The position numbers were made by a program, and so were the translations under genes. This document shows positions 1 to 9,286 of a stretch of 64,000 nt of DNA, one piece after another (within the stretch, counting starts at the first letter, position 1; each line of letters starts with the position of its first letter). The DNA is taken from assembly GCA_040756745.1 (NCBI GenBank), contig JBFLYO010000015.1, positions 24,765-88,764 of the forward strand, in the 5' to 3' direction. The notes beneath the pieces are model-generated. The model saw nothing but the letters and a program-made list of their open reading frames with translations, did not search any database and was not told the origin of the DNA. The DNA is from JBFLYO01 sp040756745. GTDB taxonomy: Bacteria > Bacteroidota > Ignavibacteria > UBA10030 > UBA6906.

Positions 1-768
1 CCGGCGGTCTTCCTCCACGCTGCCGAGGCGACGCACGGCGACCTCGGGATCTACACGCCCGGCGACCCGACGATCCTTATTTCGAAAAGCGGGGCGACGG
101 CCGAACTCGTGAACCTGATCCCCACCCTGAGGCAGTTCAAGACGCCGCTCATCGGAATACTGGGAAATCTCAGCTCTCCGCTCGCCCGTCAGGTGGACGT
201 CGTGCTGGACGCGCGCGTTGCGCGGGAGGCAGACCCGCTCAATCTCGCCCCCACCTCGAGCAGCACGGTCGCGCTTGCGCTCGGCGACGCTCTTGCCGCT
301 GCGCTCATGCAGGCGAGGAAGTTCAGCGACCTGGACTTCGCCCGGTATCATCCCTCCGGACAGCTGGGTCGCAATCTCCTCTTGCGCGTGGCCGATGTCA
401 TGCACGTGGGAGATGAAGTGGCGTGGGTGGCTCCTTCCGACACGCTCCGCGCGGTGGTGATCGCCATGACGAAGCATCCGCTGGGCGCAGCCTGCGTCGT
501 GGACGGTGAAAGGAGGCTCCACGGCATCATTACGGACGGTGACCTCAGGCGCGCCCTGCAGGCGCACGACGATATCCGTCCCCTAACGGCGGCGGATATC
601 ATGACCGCCCATCCGATCGCCGTTGCTCCCGACGTGGTATTGCGCGACGCGGCACAGGTCATGGAGGATCGCCCGTCCCAGATATCCGTCCTGCCGGTGA
701 TCGATGAGCACCAGCACTGTGCCGGGTTGCTGCGGATCCACGACGTCTATCAGACCGGCCTGGCGTGA
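1..768 (+). CDS. kdsD: D-arabinose-5-phosphate isomerase, KdsD/KpsF family (5' end outside window)
   Basis: This is the C-terminal 255 codons of a sugar isomerase that converts ribulose-5-phosphate to arabinose-5-phosphate, the first step to Kdo for lipopolysaccharide or capsule. The frame is open from base 1, so the start lies upstream; family members are about 320 aa. Visible are the end of the SIS domain (HGDLG near the first bases, then ISKSGAT), the family signature YHPSGQLGR at about nt 346-372, and two CBS domains, the first beginning at VADVMHV and the second at ADIMTAHP. The next gene starts inside its stop codon (GTGA overlap), which ties it to the polysaccharide operon. Family assignment is strong; kdsD, kpsF and gutQ cannot be told apart here. 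Confidence 0.9.
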   Translation, partial: PAVFLHAAEATHGDLGIYTPGDPTILISKSGATAELVNLIPTLRQFKTPLIGILGNLSSPLARQVDVVLDARVAREADPLNLAPTSSSTVALALGDALAAALMQARKFSDLDFARYHPSGQLGRNLLLRVADVMHVGDEVAWVAPSDTLRAVVIAMTKHPLGAACVVDGERRLHGIITDGDLRRALQAHDDIRPLTAADIMTAHPIAVAPDVVLRDAAQVMEDRPSQISVLPVIDEHQHCAGLLRIHDVYQTGLA

Positions 769-2309
769 GCGCAACGGGACATTCGCGGGCGCGCAATTTC
801 ATCGCCGGCGTCTTCAGCGGCTATGTGTTGATGTTTGCCACCGTGGCGGTGGGGTTGTGGCTTACGCCTTTCACACTCCGTTTCCTTAACCGCGAAGAGT
901 ACGCGATTTTCGCGCTCATGAGCGATGTGCTCATGTGGCTCGGGCTTCTCGACCTCGGCATCTCTGCCGGTCTTCGCGCACAGGCGGCCCAATTGACGGG
1001 GAGGCCGGATCAAGAGCGGCTCAACAGGCTCGCGAGCACGGCATTCTACGCTCAGAACATCGTCGTGCTTGCGGTCATTGTGATCGGCGGGGTTCTCGCA
1101 CTCGGGTTTCCGCGCTTCTTTGTCGTTCGCCCCGACCTGCACGACCAGTCCATCTACCTGATGGTGTTGATGGTCGGAGCGGTGGCGATGTCGCTGGGCA
1201 CGCAGACATTCTCGGCGCTGTTGATCGCAAACCAGCAGATCCACGTCGACAACGCTTTCGGCCTGCTCAACATCGTCATCAGAACGGTGCTCACGGTCGT
1301 GCTCCTTGAGTCGGGGTGGGGGCTGTATTCGCTCGGGGTTGCCAATCTCGCCGCAAAGGCAACGTCGTCGAGCCTTGCAGTGGTCCGGACATTCCGGCTT
1401 CTGCCTGAACTTCAGATTCGCCGTTCGCTTGCGACCTGGGAGGTGTTGAAGAGCATCGGCAATCTGGGGGTGTGGTTCAGCCTTGGCGGGCTGGCCGGCA
1501 TCATGATCTCCGGCCTGAGCCGGATCGTCACGGCCAAGATGGTATCGATGGAAGTGGTCACAACACTGACCCTCACCGGCCGGCTGTATTCGTTTTCGGG
1601 CGGGCTCATACTCCTGATGACCGATACGGCGCGTCCGATGCTGGGGCAGTTGCTGGGCCAGAAAAAGATGGGTGACGTGTTGAGGATCTACCGGCAGCTC
1701 TTCGCGCTTTCTGTCGGATGCGCCATTGTGCTGGCGCTGGCGATCTGGGCCGGGAATGGACCGTTTGTCACCGCCTGGGTTGGAGAGATCAACTACGGCG
1801 GCGCGGCGATGGATTTTGCCCTCGCAACGAACTTCATTATCAGTTTCTGGGTTCGGCCCAACCGGTCTGTGTTGGCGGCCGCCCTCATTGTTCGACCGCA
1901 GGCAGTGAGCCAGATTGTCGAGGGGGCCTTGAACCTCGGGCTGTCGATCATCCTCGCCCGTCCCTTCGGCGTCTTCGGCATCGTGCTCGCAACAACCATT
2001 GCGAGTCTTCTGAGTTCGGCGTGGTACCTCCCGTATCGGACCGCAAAAATGTTCAATCTCACATTTATGAAGTTCCTCTGGACCGACGTCTCAAAGCTCC
2101 TCATCCTTGCGGCCTGCCTCAGTCCGGTGGCCTACGGCGCACGAGTGATTGCATTTCAAACGTCGGGTTTCGTGGGCGCGGCGGTTGGTGCAGCGCTGGC
2201 AGGCGTTGCGGGTCTGACCATGCTCTGGTTCATTGTGTTTGATGCAGGATTGCGAATTTACATCCGGGAGAACCTTGTGAAGGTGCGGCAATCGGTCTTT
2301 CAGTTCTGA
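765..2309 (+). CDS. Polysaccharide flippase (Wzx/MATE-like, first of three)
   Basis: A 514-aa integral membrane protein, very hydrophobic along its length with about 12-14 predicted membrane spans. Length and pattern fit the oligosaccharidyl-lipid flippases (Wzx, MOP superfamily) that turn undecaprenyl-linked repeat units across the inner membrane. The N-terminal part (spans alternating with an NREEYAIFALMSD-type loop) resembles this family. The GTG start at 765 overlaps the TGA of the isomerase by four bases, consistent with translational coupling. Two further flippase genes lie at 32313 and 47342. Substrate cannot be read from sequence. Confidence 0.85.
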   Translation: MSATGHSRARNFIAGVFSGYVLMFATVAVGLWLTPFTLRFLNREEYAIFALMSDVLMWLGLLDLGISAGLRAQAAQLTGRPDQERLNRLASTAFYAQNIVVLAVIVIGGVLALGFPRFFVVRPDLHDQSIYLMVLMVGAVAMSLGTQTFSALLIANQQIHVDNAFGLLNIVIRTVLTVVLLESGWGLYSLGVANLAAKATSSSLAVVRTFRLLPELQIRRSLATWEVLKSIGNLGVWFSLGGLAGIMISGLSRIVTAKMVSMEVVTTLTLTGRLYSFSGGLILLMTDTARPMLGQLLGQKKMGDVLRIYRQLFALSVGCAIVLALAIWAGNGPFVTAWVGEINYGGAAMDFALATNFIISFWVRPNRSVLAAALIVRPQAVSQIVEGALNLGLSIILARPFGVFGIVLATTIASLLSSAWYLPYRTAKMFNLTFMKFLWTDVSKLLILAACLSPVAYGARVIAFQTSGFVGAAVGAALAGVAGLTMLWFIVFDAGLRIYIRENLVKVRQSVFQF

Positions 2310-2375
2310 CAGCCATGGTACGAAGATCCATGAACATCCTTCACCCGCGTGACGCAGCGGGGAGGAGCGTGCACG

Positions 2376-3611
2376 ATGCCTGAGATCGTCATCATCTCCG
2401 GAGGCGGCTCCGTCCATCATGCCCGCCCGCTCCTGGGTCACTTCGGGGACCGGGCAGTGGTGGAGTCAGATCGTCTGCCGGCCAGCCTGCTGCGGCATGA
2501 CCCCGATCTCGTGATCACCTTCGACGAACACGACTGCGAGCTCGGACTGTTGACGGGAGAAATGACACGCCAGGGGGTCGCGACGCTGCAGATCATGGAC
2601 GGCATCCTGGAATGGCGCAGAACCTGGCAGTACCCGACGTCGGCACAGAAGCGTCCACTGAACCAGCCGGTCCTGGCGCACAAGGTGGCATGCCTGGGGC
2701 GCGCCGATGCACGGATCATGGAGTCGTGGGGGAACGTCGGCAAATGCGAGGTGATCGGGAGTCCCAGGTTTGATCATCTCGTGAAGGAACGGCGTGAGCC
2801 CCGGCTCACTGCGGTTAGCGGGCGCCCCATGCGGCTGCTCGTCATGACTGCAAAGACCCCGGGGTTTACGCCGGAGCAGGTCGAGACGACCTACCGGTCG
2901 CTGAAGGATATCCGAGATGCGCTGGCGGGCAGGGGGGACGTGGAGATCCTCTGGCGTGTGACCCAAAACATGCACACAAGGCTCGGAGTTCACGATACTG
3001 TACGGGATGTGACCGGCGGTGAGCTCCATGAGGTGCTCCGCAAGGTGGATGCGGTGGTCACCACCTCCTCGACGGCAATGCTCGAAGCAATGCTCTGCGG
3101 CAGGCCGACGGCGGTCCTCGATTATCACAACTGTCCGCACTACGTCGCGGCTGCTTGGCGCATTACCGCTGCGTCGCAGATTGGGCCTGTGGTGGAGGAA
3201 CTTCGCACCCCGCCGCTGGAGCGCATGCTGTATCAGGACTACTGCCTCCACGATGCGCTCTCGTGCTCCACGCCGGCACTGCCGAGAATGGTCAGGCTCA
3301 TCGAAGGGATGATCGCCATTCGGAAGGAGTGGAAGTCGGGAGGGGAAGCAACCCTCCGGTTCCCTCACCGGATCGTCAACGAACCCGAGGAGCATGTTGC
3401 CTGGCCGGCGACGCCGTTTGACATGGAGAAGCTGTACCCCGGGCATCCCGTCTTCGGCCGCTCCGATCTCGCCGCGATGCAGGCCGAGCTCGAATCCGCG
3501 CTTGGCACTGTCGAGCGGCTTCATGCACAGGTGGAATTGCTGACGCTACGGCTCCACAGGATACCAGGGTATACACTCGCGGCGCGGATACGTAAAATGC
3601 TCAAGCGCTAG
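2376..3611 (+). CDS. GT-B-like glycosyltransferase or capsule synthesis protein
   Basis: 411 aa from the ATG at 2376, chosen over an upstream GTG because GGAGGAG sits 8 nt before it. The N-terminus (IVIISGGG) looks like a Rossmann start. The C-terminal half (VIGSPRFDHL; later AVVTTSSTAMLEAMLCGRP) resembles the nucleotide-binding half of GT-B enzymes such as the CDP-glycerol glycerophosphotransferase and UDP-GlcNAc epimerase folds. The last 45 residues look like a short coiled coil (AELESALGTVERLHAQVE). It follows the flippase by 66 nt and precedes a GT4 gene by 6 nt. A polysaccharide role is inferred from fold and context; the exact family is not recognised. Confidence 0.6.
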   Translation: MPEIVIISGGGSVHHARPLLGHFGDRAVVESDRLPASLLRHDPDLVITFDEHDCELGLLTGEMTRQGVATLQIMDGILEWRRTWQYPTSAQKRPLNQPVLAHKVACLGRADARIMESWGNVGKCEVIGSPRFDHLVKERREPRLTAVSGRPMRLLVMTAKTPGFTPEQVETTYRSLKDIRDALAGRGDVEILWRVTQNMHTRLGVHDTVRDVTGGELHEVLRKVDAVVTTSSTAMLEAMLCGRPTAVLDYHNCPHYVAAAWRITAASQIGPVVEELRTPPLERMLYQDYCLHDALSCSTPALPRMVRLIEGMIAIRKEWKSGGEATLRFPHRIVNEPEEHVAWPATPFDMEKLYPGHPVFGRSDLAAMQAELESALGTVERLHAQVELLTLRLHRIPGYTLAARIRKMLKR

Positions 3612-3617
3612 GCCGGC

Positions 3618-4760
3618 GTGAAACGGACCACCACAATCCTGGTCGCACACTCCAGGCCCGACACGGTAAGCGGCGCAGAGCTGGCGATCGCAGACATGAT
3701 CGACAAGCGGCGGGACGGCCTTCATTACCTTATGCTGACTCCGGGGGAAGGAGTGCTGGCGTCCCACTACCGCGAACGGGGGTATGAAGTCTGGGCGAGT
3801 GAACTGCAGACACGACGGCGGCTCTATCCGGGATTGCATACCGTCCAGTCGGTTGTCTTTGCAAGGAAGTTCAAGAACCGCCGTGTGGACGCGGTCCTGT
3901 GCAACACGTTTGCAGCTGCAGCGCGGGTGAAAACGGCATGTCGCATGGCCCGCATTCCCTGCGGGATCTATGTCCGGGAGTACATCACGAAGAAGCGCCT
4001 TCATCGGGAGATCCTGCAGAACGCCCAGATGGTCTTCGCGGTCTCGAAAGATGTTGCGGAGTACCTCTCTGATATTGTGACGCTCGAGCGCCTTGTCGTT
4101 GCCTATGATCACATTAACCCGGAGCCGCTGATGGAGCGGGTTGCGGCCCATCGCGCTCGGAACACGCGTTTGCTCCCGTTTGAACGGCGGCACCCTGTAG
4201 TCGGCATCATCGGCCGGATCACCCGGTACAAGCAACAGGACCTGTTCGTCCGCGCAGTGCCGTTGATACTCGCTGCTATCCCTGAGGCGCGCTTTGTGGT
4301 TGTCGGCGCGGCGGGGAGCCGTGAGAAAGACTTTGAATCGGAACTTCCTGCGATTGCGCGACAGCTGAAGGTGGAAGACAGAGTCGCGTTCATGGGGCAT
4401 CGAACGGACGCTCTGGAGGTCACGTCTGAGCTGTCGGTGTGCTGCCTCACTTCCGACCGGGAACCCTTCCCGCGGACGGTGCTGGAGGCACAGCTGGTCG
4501 GCGTTCCCGTGGTCGCGGCAAACACCGGCGGTTGCCGCGAGATGGTGGAGGACAACGTCACGGGCGCCGTGTTCCCCCCCGTTGGCGAGGACGCGGCGCA
4601 GAGGCTGGCTGAAGCCGTCATCGGTCTGTTGCGTGACCCGGAGCGGGCGAAGGCGCTTGCCTGCCGCGCCCGCGAACGGCTGTTGAACAGCGTTGCAGGG
4701 CCAGAACCTGTCAGAGTGTTTGAAGACCATCTCAGCAGGCTGAGTGAACTCCATGTCTGA
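3618..4760 (+). CDS. Glycosyltransferase family 4
   Basis: A 380-aa GT-B glycosyltransferase starting at GTG 3618. The C-terminal donor-binding half begins near VVGIIGRITRYKQQD and contains the retaining GT4 E-x7-E signature (EPFPRTVLE) followed by GVPVVAANTGG. Such enzymes add a sugar from an activated nucleotide donor to the lipid-linked repeat unit on the cytoplasmic face of the membrane. The next GT4 gene starts 8 nt before its stop. Donor and acceptor are unknown. Confidence 0.85.
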   Translation: MKRTTTILVAHSRPDTVSGAELAIADMIDKRRDGLHYLMLTPGEGVLASHYRERGYEVWASELQTRRRLYPGLHTVQSVVFARKFKNRRVDAVLCNTFAAAARVKTACRMARIPCGIYVREYITKKRLHREILQNAQMVFAVSKDVAEYLSDIVTLERLVVAYDHINPEPLMERVAAHRARNTRLLPFERRHPVVGIIGRITRYKQQDLFVRAVPLILAAIPEARFVVVGAAGSREKDFESELPAIARQLKVEDRVAFMGHRTDALEVTSELSVCCLTSDREPFPRTVLEAQLVGVPVVAANTGGCREMVEDNVTGAVFPPVGEDAAQRLAEAVIGLLRDPERAKALACRARERLLNSVAGPEPVRVFEDHLSRLSELHV

Positions 4761-5949
4761 ACAACGCGTGGGCGTGGTAGCACGGTTGACCGAGCCGGGA
4801 GGAGTCCAGTCAGTTGCCCTTTCGATGATCAAAGGGCTGAACCGGCGCGGGATCGTTCCCGACGTCCTCTGGGACGTCCCCCCTTCGCACACCTTGCTCG
4901 AGAACGCGGGCGTCAAGGCCGACTTCCACCACGTCAAGTTCCCGTTCTCGACGTTCCTCATCGACAAGATGCCGCTCAGTCTCCGGTATCTTGCGTTTCT
5001 TATCAACGCCGTCGACGGCAATCGGTTCCGCGGCGTCTATGATTTCGTCTACACCGTGAATCAGCTCTTCGTGTTCCCGCCGGACTTTCCGCATCTCTAT
5101 TTTCTCTCAGGGCCGCCGCTCCTGCCGCAGCTGGACATCCCTCCCCCGGGGATCAAGGGTGTTCCGCTTGCATTCTTCAAGTGGATCTACCGGACGTTCT
5201 ACCGCGCGCGGCTGCCGATCTATGATTATCAGCCGGGGCGGAATTTTGTCATCAATTCCTATTATACGGCCCGGCTCTTCAAGGAAGCGCATGGCATTGA
5301 CCTGCCCGTCGTCCACCCCCCCATCGACGTGTCGTCGCGCAGTTTCGAACCGGATGACCTGCCGCGCCGTGACTCCCTTGTGTTCTTCTCGCGGATCGTC
5401 TATTATAAGAGGCCGGAGATGGTCATGGCCCTGGCACGCCGGCACCCGCAGTTCCGGACCGTGATCATGGGGGGCGTGCAGCCGCACCGCCGACCGTATT
5501 TCGACGATCTTCGGGAGCGAGCCAGGGCGGAAGGGTTGAATGTCGTCTTTATCGACAATCCCCCGAATGAGCGGGTCCGGGAGGAACTGGCCAGGGCGAG
5601 GTTCTACATCTTCCCGGCGATCAACGAGCATTTCGGGATGACGACTCCGGAAGCGATCGCATCGGGGGCGATCCCCTTCGTGCATGATTCGGGGGGGCAG
5701 GTGGAGATCGTGAACGACGATCGCTGCCGCTTTGTGGACGCCGAATTCTTCGAGAAATTTCGTTCTCTGGTGGAACTCCCCGACGCGGAGCTCCAGCGCA
5801 TCCGACAGAAGCTTGTCGCGCACGTCCACGAATACTCAGAGGAGGCATTCATCAGCAAGGTGATTCCGTATCTTGACGGGGTGGTACAACGCCCTTCCAT
5901 GAACGGCGCGGGGGAGAGCATGTTGCCGGCAGGACACCATGAGCGCTGA
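4753..5949 (+). CDS. Glycosyltransferase family 4
   Basis: 398 aa from the ATG at 4753; a GTG nine bases upstream is a possible alternative. The N-terminus RVGVVARLTEPGGVQSVA is a typical GT4 acceptor half with a Gly-Gly-x-x loop. The C-terminal half shows FSRIVYYKRPEMV and the E-x7-E motif (EHFGMTTPE) followed by an SGAIPFVHDSGG loop. That version resembles the ALG11/mannosyltransferase-like branch of GT4, but this is only a hint. It overlaps genes on both sides, so it belongs to the same coupled operon. Confidence 0.85.
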   Translation: MSEQRVGVVARLTEPGGVQSVALSMIKGLNRRGIVPDVLWDVPPSHTLLENAGVKADFHHVKFPFSTFLIDKMPLSLRYLAFLINAVDGNRFRGVYDFVYTVNQLFVFPPDFPHLYFLSGPPLLPQLDIPPPGIKGVPLAFFKWIYRTFYRARLPIYDYQPGRNFVINSYYTARLFKEAHGIDLPVVHPPIDVSSRSFEPDDLPRRDSLVFFSRIVYYKRPEMVMALARRHPQFRTVIMGGVQPHRRPYFDDLRERARAEGLNVVFIDNPPNERVREELARARFYIFPAINEHFGMTTPEAIASGAIPFVHDSGGQVEIVNDDRCRFVDAEFFEKFRSLVELPDAELQRIRQKLVAHVHEYSEEAFISKVIPYLDGVVQRPSMNGAGESMLPAGHHER

Positions 5950-7432
5950 CGGAACCGCATACGCTGTCCCTGTTGCGCTGAACGGCCGTCCGATCCGGCT
6001 CCCCGCTCCGCGGGCCGAGCAGGGGATGAGCCCGGTGGCACACCGTCTCTTCCGCAGGCGGGTGATTGTGCAGGTGTTGCTCTGCGCGCTGCCGGTGACG
6101 TTCCTGCTGGCGTTCAGCAGGGCGTCGCTTGCGGGAGCAGCCCTCTGGGCGTTGTTCGGATTGTTGATGGTCCGCCTGATGTTCCTCGGACGCGCTACCG
6201 AACTCCTCTGTCTTCTGATCGCGCTCGCGCCGCTGCTGAACCTGTTGCGCGATTTTGCCCCTACGTACCAGATCATTGCGTTCACCTCCCTCCTCGGCAT
6301 CCTGTATTATGCCTTGAGGTCGCATGCCGATCTCTGGAACGTCATGCGGAAGAATGCGCTTGCATCAGTGCTCCTCATGTTCGTGACGATCTACTACGCG
6401 GCCAGTTTCATTTTTACGGGAAAATACGACATCAATCTCCGGCTGTTTGATCTCGCCTTCACGGTGATCATCGTCCTCATCGTCGGGCGGAGCCGCCAAC
6501 TGCTCGGCGTCGCGCTGCTCGGGCTCGTCATCTCGGGCTGGGCGGTCGGCCTGGCGATGCTCCAGCACCTCGATGTGACGATCGGCTCGCGTCTCGGTTC
6601 GATGCTTGTGGAGGGGCACATTCTCGGGAACCCGGTGTCACTCGGGACGCCGCTTGCCCTCTGCTTTCTCGGGCTTGTGCTCGATCGCGGACGGTGGTTT
6701 AACCTCGAGCACCGGCCCGTCCTCCGCCTGGCGCTGGCGATTCCGACATTCGCACTGCTTGCGCTCACGACCTCGCGCGCCGCGTGGCTCGTGACGGCGG
6801 GAGGCATCCTCGTCGCACTCGTGTTTGACGGGAGGTCGCGGGGTCGGCTGCTGCTGTTGATCGGCCTCGCGGCAATTATTCTGCAGGCGGTTCTCCTGAG
6901 CCCGTACGGTGAGGGGCTCCAGGCGGGGCTGGACAGGACGTTCAGCGAAGAGCGCTCCGCTACGAGCCGCACGAGCGGGCGGTCGGACCAGTGGGTGGTG
7001 ACGTACTATGCGCTCACGACCTCTGCAAGCAGCCTGCTGTACGGCTACGGACCCGGCCTGAGTCCACGGGTCTATGCGAAGTATTCCAAAGAAGCCCGCG
7101 GTGTCACATATGCCGTCGGCGGCGAAGCCCAGTTCCATTCGCTGTATATGCAGGTCGCCGTTGAGATGGGACTTCTCGGCCTCACGCTGTTCCTGACATG
7201 GTTGATCACCGGTTTGGTGAAGAACTTCCGGTGGATGACCCGGTATAAGCGGATCGTGCCATTCGTCTTCTTTCTCGGGTACATGATCATCATCGTGACG
7301 GTCAGCGGCAACGATTCCGTTTCCGGCCTCTTCCTCGGGATCGGGCTGCTCACAACCTTTCGTCCGGACCGCCGGCTCAGGCCTGGATCGCGGCGGGAGG
7401 TCAGAGCGCCGGCGCGAGGCGTGACCGTGTGA
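5939..7432 (+). CDS. O-antigen polymerase/ligase-like membrane protein (Wzy_C)
   Basis: A 497-aa multi-pass membrane protein with roughly 10-12 hydrophobic segments and a large polar loop between about residues 330 and 400. The loop contains RTSGRSDQWVV and a GYGPGLSPRVY stretch, the arrangement seen in Wzy polymerases and WaaL ligases (Wzy_C, PF04932), including the conserved late-loop H (EAQFHSLYMQ). It would polymerise or ligate repeat units on the periplasmic side. The ATG at 5939 overlaps the preceding GT gene by 11 nt and the following GNAT gene by 4 nt. A second Wzy-like gene is at 30916. Confidence 0.8.
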   Translation: MSADGTAYAVPVALNGRPIRLPAPRAEQGMSPVAHRLFRRRVIVQVLLCALPVTFLLAFSRASLAGAALWALFGLLMVRLMFLGRATELLCLLIALAPLLNLLRDFAPTYQIIAFTSLLGILYYALRSHADLWNVMRKNALASVLLMFVTIYYAASFIFTGKYDINLRLFDLAFTVIIVLIVGRSRQLLGVALLGLVISGWAVGLAMLQHLDVTIGSRLGSMLVEGHILGNPVSLGTPLALCFLGLVLDRGRWFNLEHRPVLRLALAIPTFALLALTTSRAAWLVTAGGILVALVFDGRSRGRLLLLIGLAAIILQAVLLSPYGEGLQAGLDRTFSEERSATSRTSGRSDQWVVTYYALTTSASSLLYGYGPGLSPRVYAKYSKEARGVTYAVGGEAQFHSLYMQVAVEMGLLGLTLFLTWLITGLVKNFRWMTRYKRIVPFVFFLGYMIIIVTVSGNDSVSGLFLGIGLLTTFRPDRRLRPGSRREVRAPARGVTV

Positions 7433-7899
7433 CCGTGGACTGCACCATCATCCCCCTCACCGCCGTGCGCGCGGCCGAGCACGTGGAGGCCCTGCTCGCC
7501 ATCGATCAGGATGTGATCGGCGAGCGGTGGACGCGCGCGCATGTGCTCACGCCGATGCCTGGAAAATGGGAGCTCTCCCAGCTGGCGCTCGATGCAGGGA
7601 AGCGCCCTGCGGGCTTTCTGATCGCCTCGCAGAAGCGAGAGCACATCCACGTGCACCGGCTGGCGGTGGCGGAGTCTCTGCGGGGGAAGGGCATTGGCGT
7701 GCTGTTGCTCCGTGCCGCGGCATCGCCGGCGACGGAGAGGGGATTGAGCACGATGACACTGAAGGTGGCAGAGGAAAACGCCTCGGCCATCCGGTTCTAC
7801 CTCCGGCTGGGGTTTACGGAAACGGGCCGCATGGGGGCAAACCTTGTCATGTCCGTAGGTCTTGAGCAGTTCGTGAAACAGAGCGGCGGCGCGGCGTAA
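7429..7899 (+). CDS. GNAT family N-acetyltransferase
   Basis: A 156-aa single-domain acetyltransferase. The acetyl-CoA binding signature R-G-K-G-I-G occurs at about residues 84-89 within VAESLRGKGIGVLLL, followed by the usual ENASAIRFYLRLGF motif of RimI-type GNATs. GTG start at 7429 overlaps the stop of the polymerase gene (GTGA). The neighbouring PIG-L deacetylase and WbqC genes suggest that this trio modifies amino groups of a sugar, though RimI-like protein N-acetylation cannot be excluded. Confidence 0.8.
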   Translation: MTVDCTIIPLTAVRAAEHVEALLAIDQDVIGERWTRAHVLTPMPGKWELSQLALDAGKRPAGFLIASQKREHIHVHRLAVAESLRGKGIGVLLLRAAASPATERGLSTMTLKVAEENASAIRFYLRLGFTETGRMGANLVMSVGLEQFVKQSGGAA

Positions 7900-7952
7900 C
7901 ACAGACGTGCGCCCGCACGACGCAGTATCATCCACTATCGAGGGAGCAGGAC

Positions 7953-8573
7953 GTGTTTTCGATCAACGACAAGACTGTTCTGGCCATCGCCCCGCACATC
8001 GACGACGTTGAACTTGGCGCGGGAGCGACGATCCATCAGCTCGTCAAGACCAACAGGGTGTATTATGTGGGCATGTCGCTGCCGCCGCTGGTGGGGAGGG
8101 AGGAATTCATGTCCGAGTTCCGCCAGAGCATCACGCACCTCGGCATCGACCCGCAGAAGATCATCCTCCGCGACTTCGATCCGCGTAACCTGTTCGACTC
8201 GCGCAGCGAGATTCTCCAGCTGCTTTACGATCTGAACAAGGAGCTGAAACCGGACATCGTCCTGATGCCCAACAGCAAAGACATCCACCAGTCCCACGAG
8301 GTCGTCCATGCCGAAGCGCGTCGCGCATTCAAATATACGACCCTCCTCGGCTACGAACTTCCCTGGAACAGTTTCGAATTCTCCATGGATGCCTACGTGG
8401 TGGTAAGCCGGGAGAACATTGACGCAAAGGTTGCCGCCATCAATGCATATAAGACGCAGAAACACCGCATGTTCTTCTCCAACGACATCCTCGGCGATCT
8501 CGCCCGCGTCCGGGGAAAACAGATCGGCCAGCAGTACGCCGAATGCTTTGAACTTCTCCGATTGATCGTATGA
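7953..8573 (+). CDS. PIG-L/LmbE family deacetylase
   Basis: A 206-aa zinc-dependent amidase that typically removes acetyl groups from N-acetylglucosamine-containing molecules. The metal motif is APHIDDVELGAG (His15, Asp18), a variant of the family APHPDDVELG with Ile for Pro. A downstream HQSHEVVH at about residue 111 supplies the third metal ligand. GTG start at 7953 is preceded by GGGAGCAGG. It overlaps the WbqC gene by four bases. A pairing of deacetylase with a GNAT and WbqC is common in O-antigen loci. Confidence 0.88.
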   Translation: MFSINDKTVLAIAPHIDDVELGAGATIHQLVKTNRVYYVGMSLPPLVGREEFMSEFRQSITHLGIDPQKIILRDFDPRNLFDSRSEILQLLYDLNKELKPDIVLMPNSKDIHQSHEVVHAEARRAFKYTTLLGYELPWNSFEFSMDAYVVVSRENIDAKVAAINAYKTQKHRMFFSNDILGDLARVRGKQIGQQYAECFELLRLIV

Positions 8574-9286
8574 TCGTCAGCATCCACCAGCCGCACTTCC
8601 TCCCATGGGCCGGCTACCTGAACAAGGCGCTCAGCAGCGACGTGTTTGTGTGGCTCCATTCCGTTCAGTACCGGAAGAATTACTACCAGAACAGGACGAA
8701 GATCAAGAACGTCAACGGCCAGCCGCTCTGGCTGACCATCCCCGTCCATGCAAATCTCGGCATGCCCATCGATCAGGTGACCGTGGCCGATGCGCGATGG
8801 CGCGAGCGGGTGCAGAAGACCGTGGAACAGTGCTATCGCAAGGCCCCCTACTTCGCAGAGTGCTGGCCCCCCCTTGCCGAGGCGATCGCGGAGTCACCTG
8901 ACAATCTGAACGAGGCGAACTTCCGGACGTTCACCGCCTTGCTCGGGCTCCTCGGCGCCGGGACGCTGCGGGTGGTGCAGGTCGGTGAACTCCCTGCCAA
9001 CTCGTCGGAACCGACCCTCCGGCTCGTCGAGATCTGCACCTCCCTCGGGGCGACGCATTACATTGCGGGGAAGGGAGGAGCGAACTATCTGAGGTCGGAG
9101 GATTTCGACCGCGTCGGGATCGCGGTGCTCTGGCAGTCGTTCGACCCGGCGGCACTTGTTTATCCGCAAATCGGCGGACCGTTCCTCCCCGGCCTCTCTG
9201 TCATCGACCTGTTGTTCAATGTGGGTCCCGCAGAGGCACGCGCGCTCCTGACGAAGGCGTGGGTGCCGCCCACGGTGAAGACATGA
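8570..9286 (+). CDS. WbqC family protein
   Basis: A 238-aa protein with the WbqC N-terminus IHQPHFLPWAGYLNK and the later SVQYRKNYYQNRTKIK and WLTIPV stretches; family PF08889. WbqC-like proteins occur in O-antigen and capsule loci and are thought to act in modified amino-sugar synthesis, but the reaction is not established. The ATGA overlap with the PIG-L gene and with the following GT4 gene supports co-translation. Confidence 0.85.
   Translation: MIVSIHQPHFLPWAGYLNKALSSDVFVWLHSVQYRKNYYQNRTKIKNVNGQPLWLTIPVHANLGMPIDQVTVADARWRERVQKTVEQCYRKAPYFAECWPPLAEAIAESPDNLNEANFRTFTALLGLLGAGTLRVVQVGELPANSSEPTLRLVEICTSLGATHYIAGKGGANYLRSEDFDRVGIAVLWQSFDPAALVYPQIGGPFLPGLSVIDLLFNVGPAEARALLTKAWVPPTVKT

Noticed and set aside
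3546..5021. Antisense open frame of 491 codons opposite two GT4 genes
   Set aside because: GT4 motifs on the plus strand and GC-driven absence of stops on the minus strand explain it.
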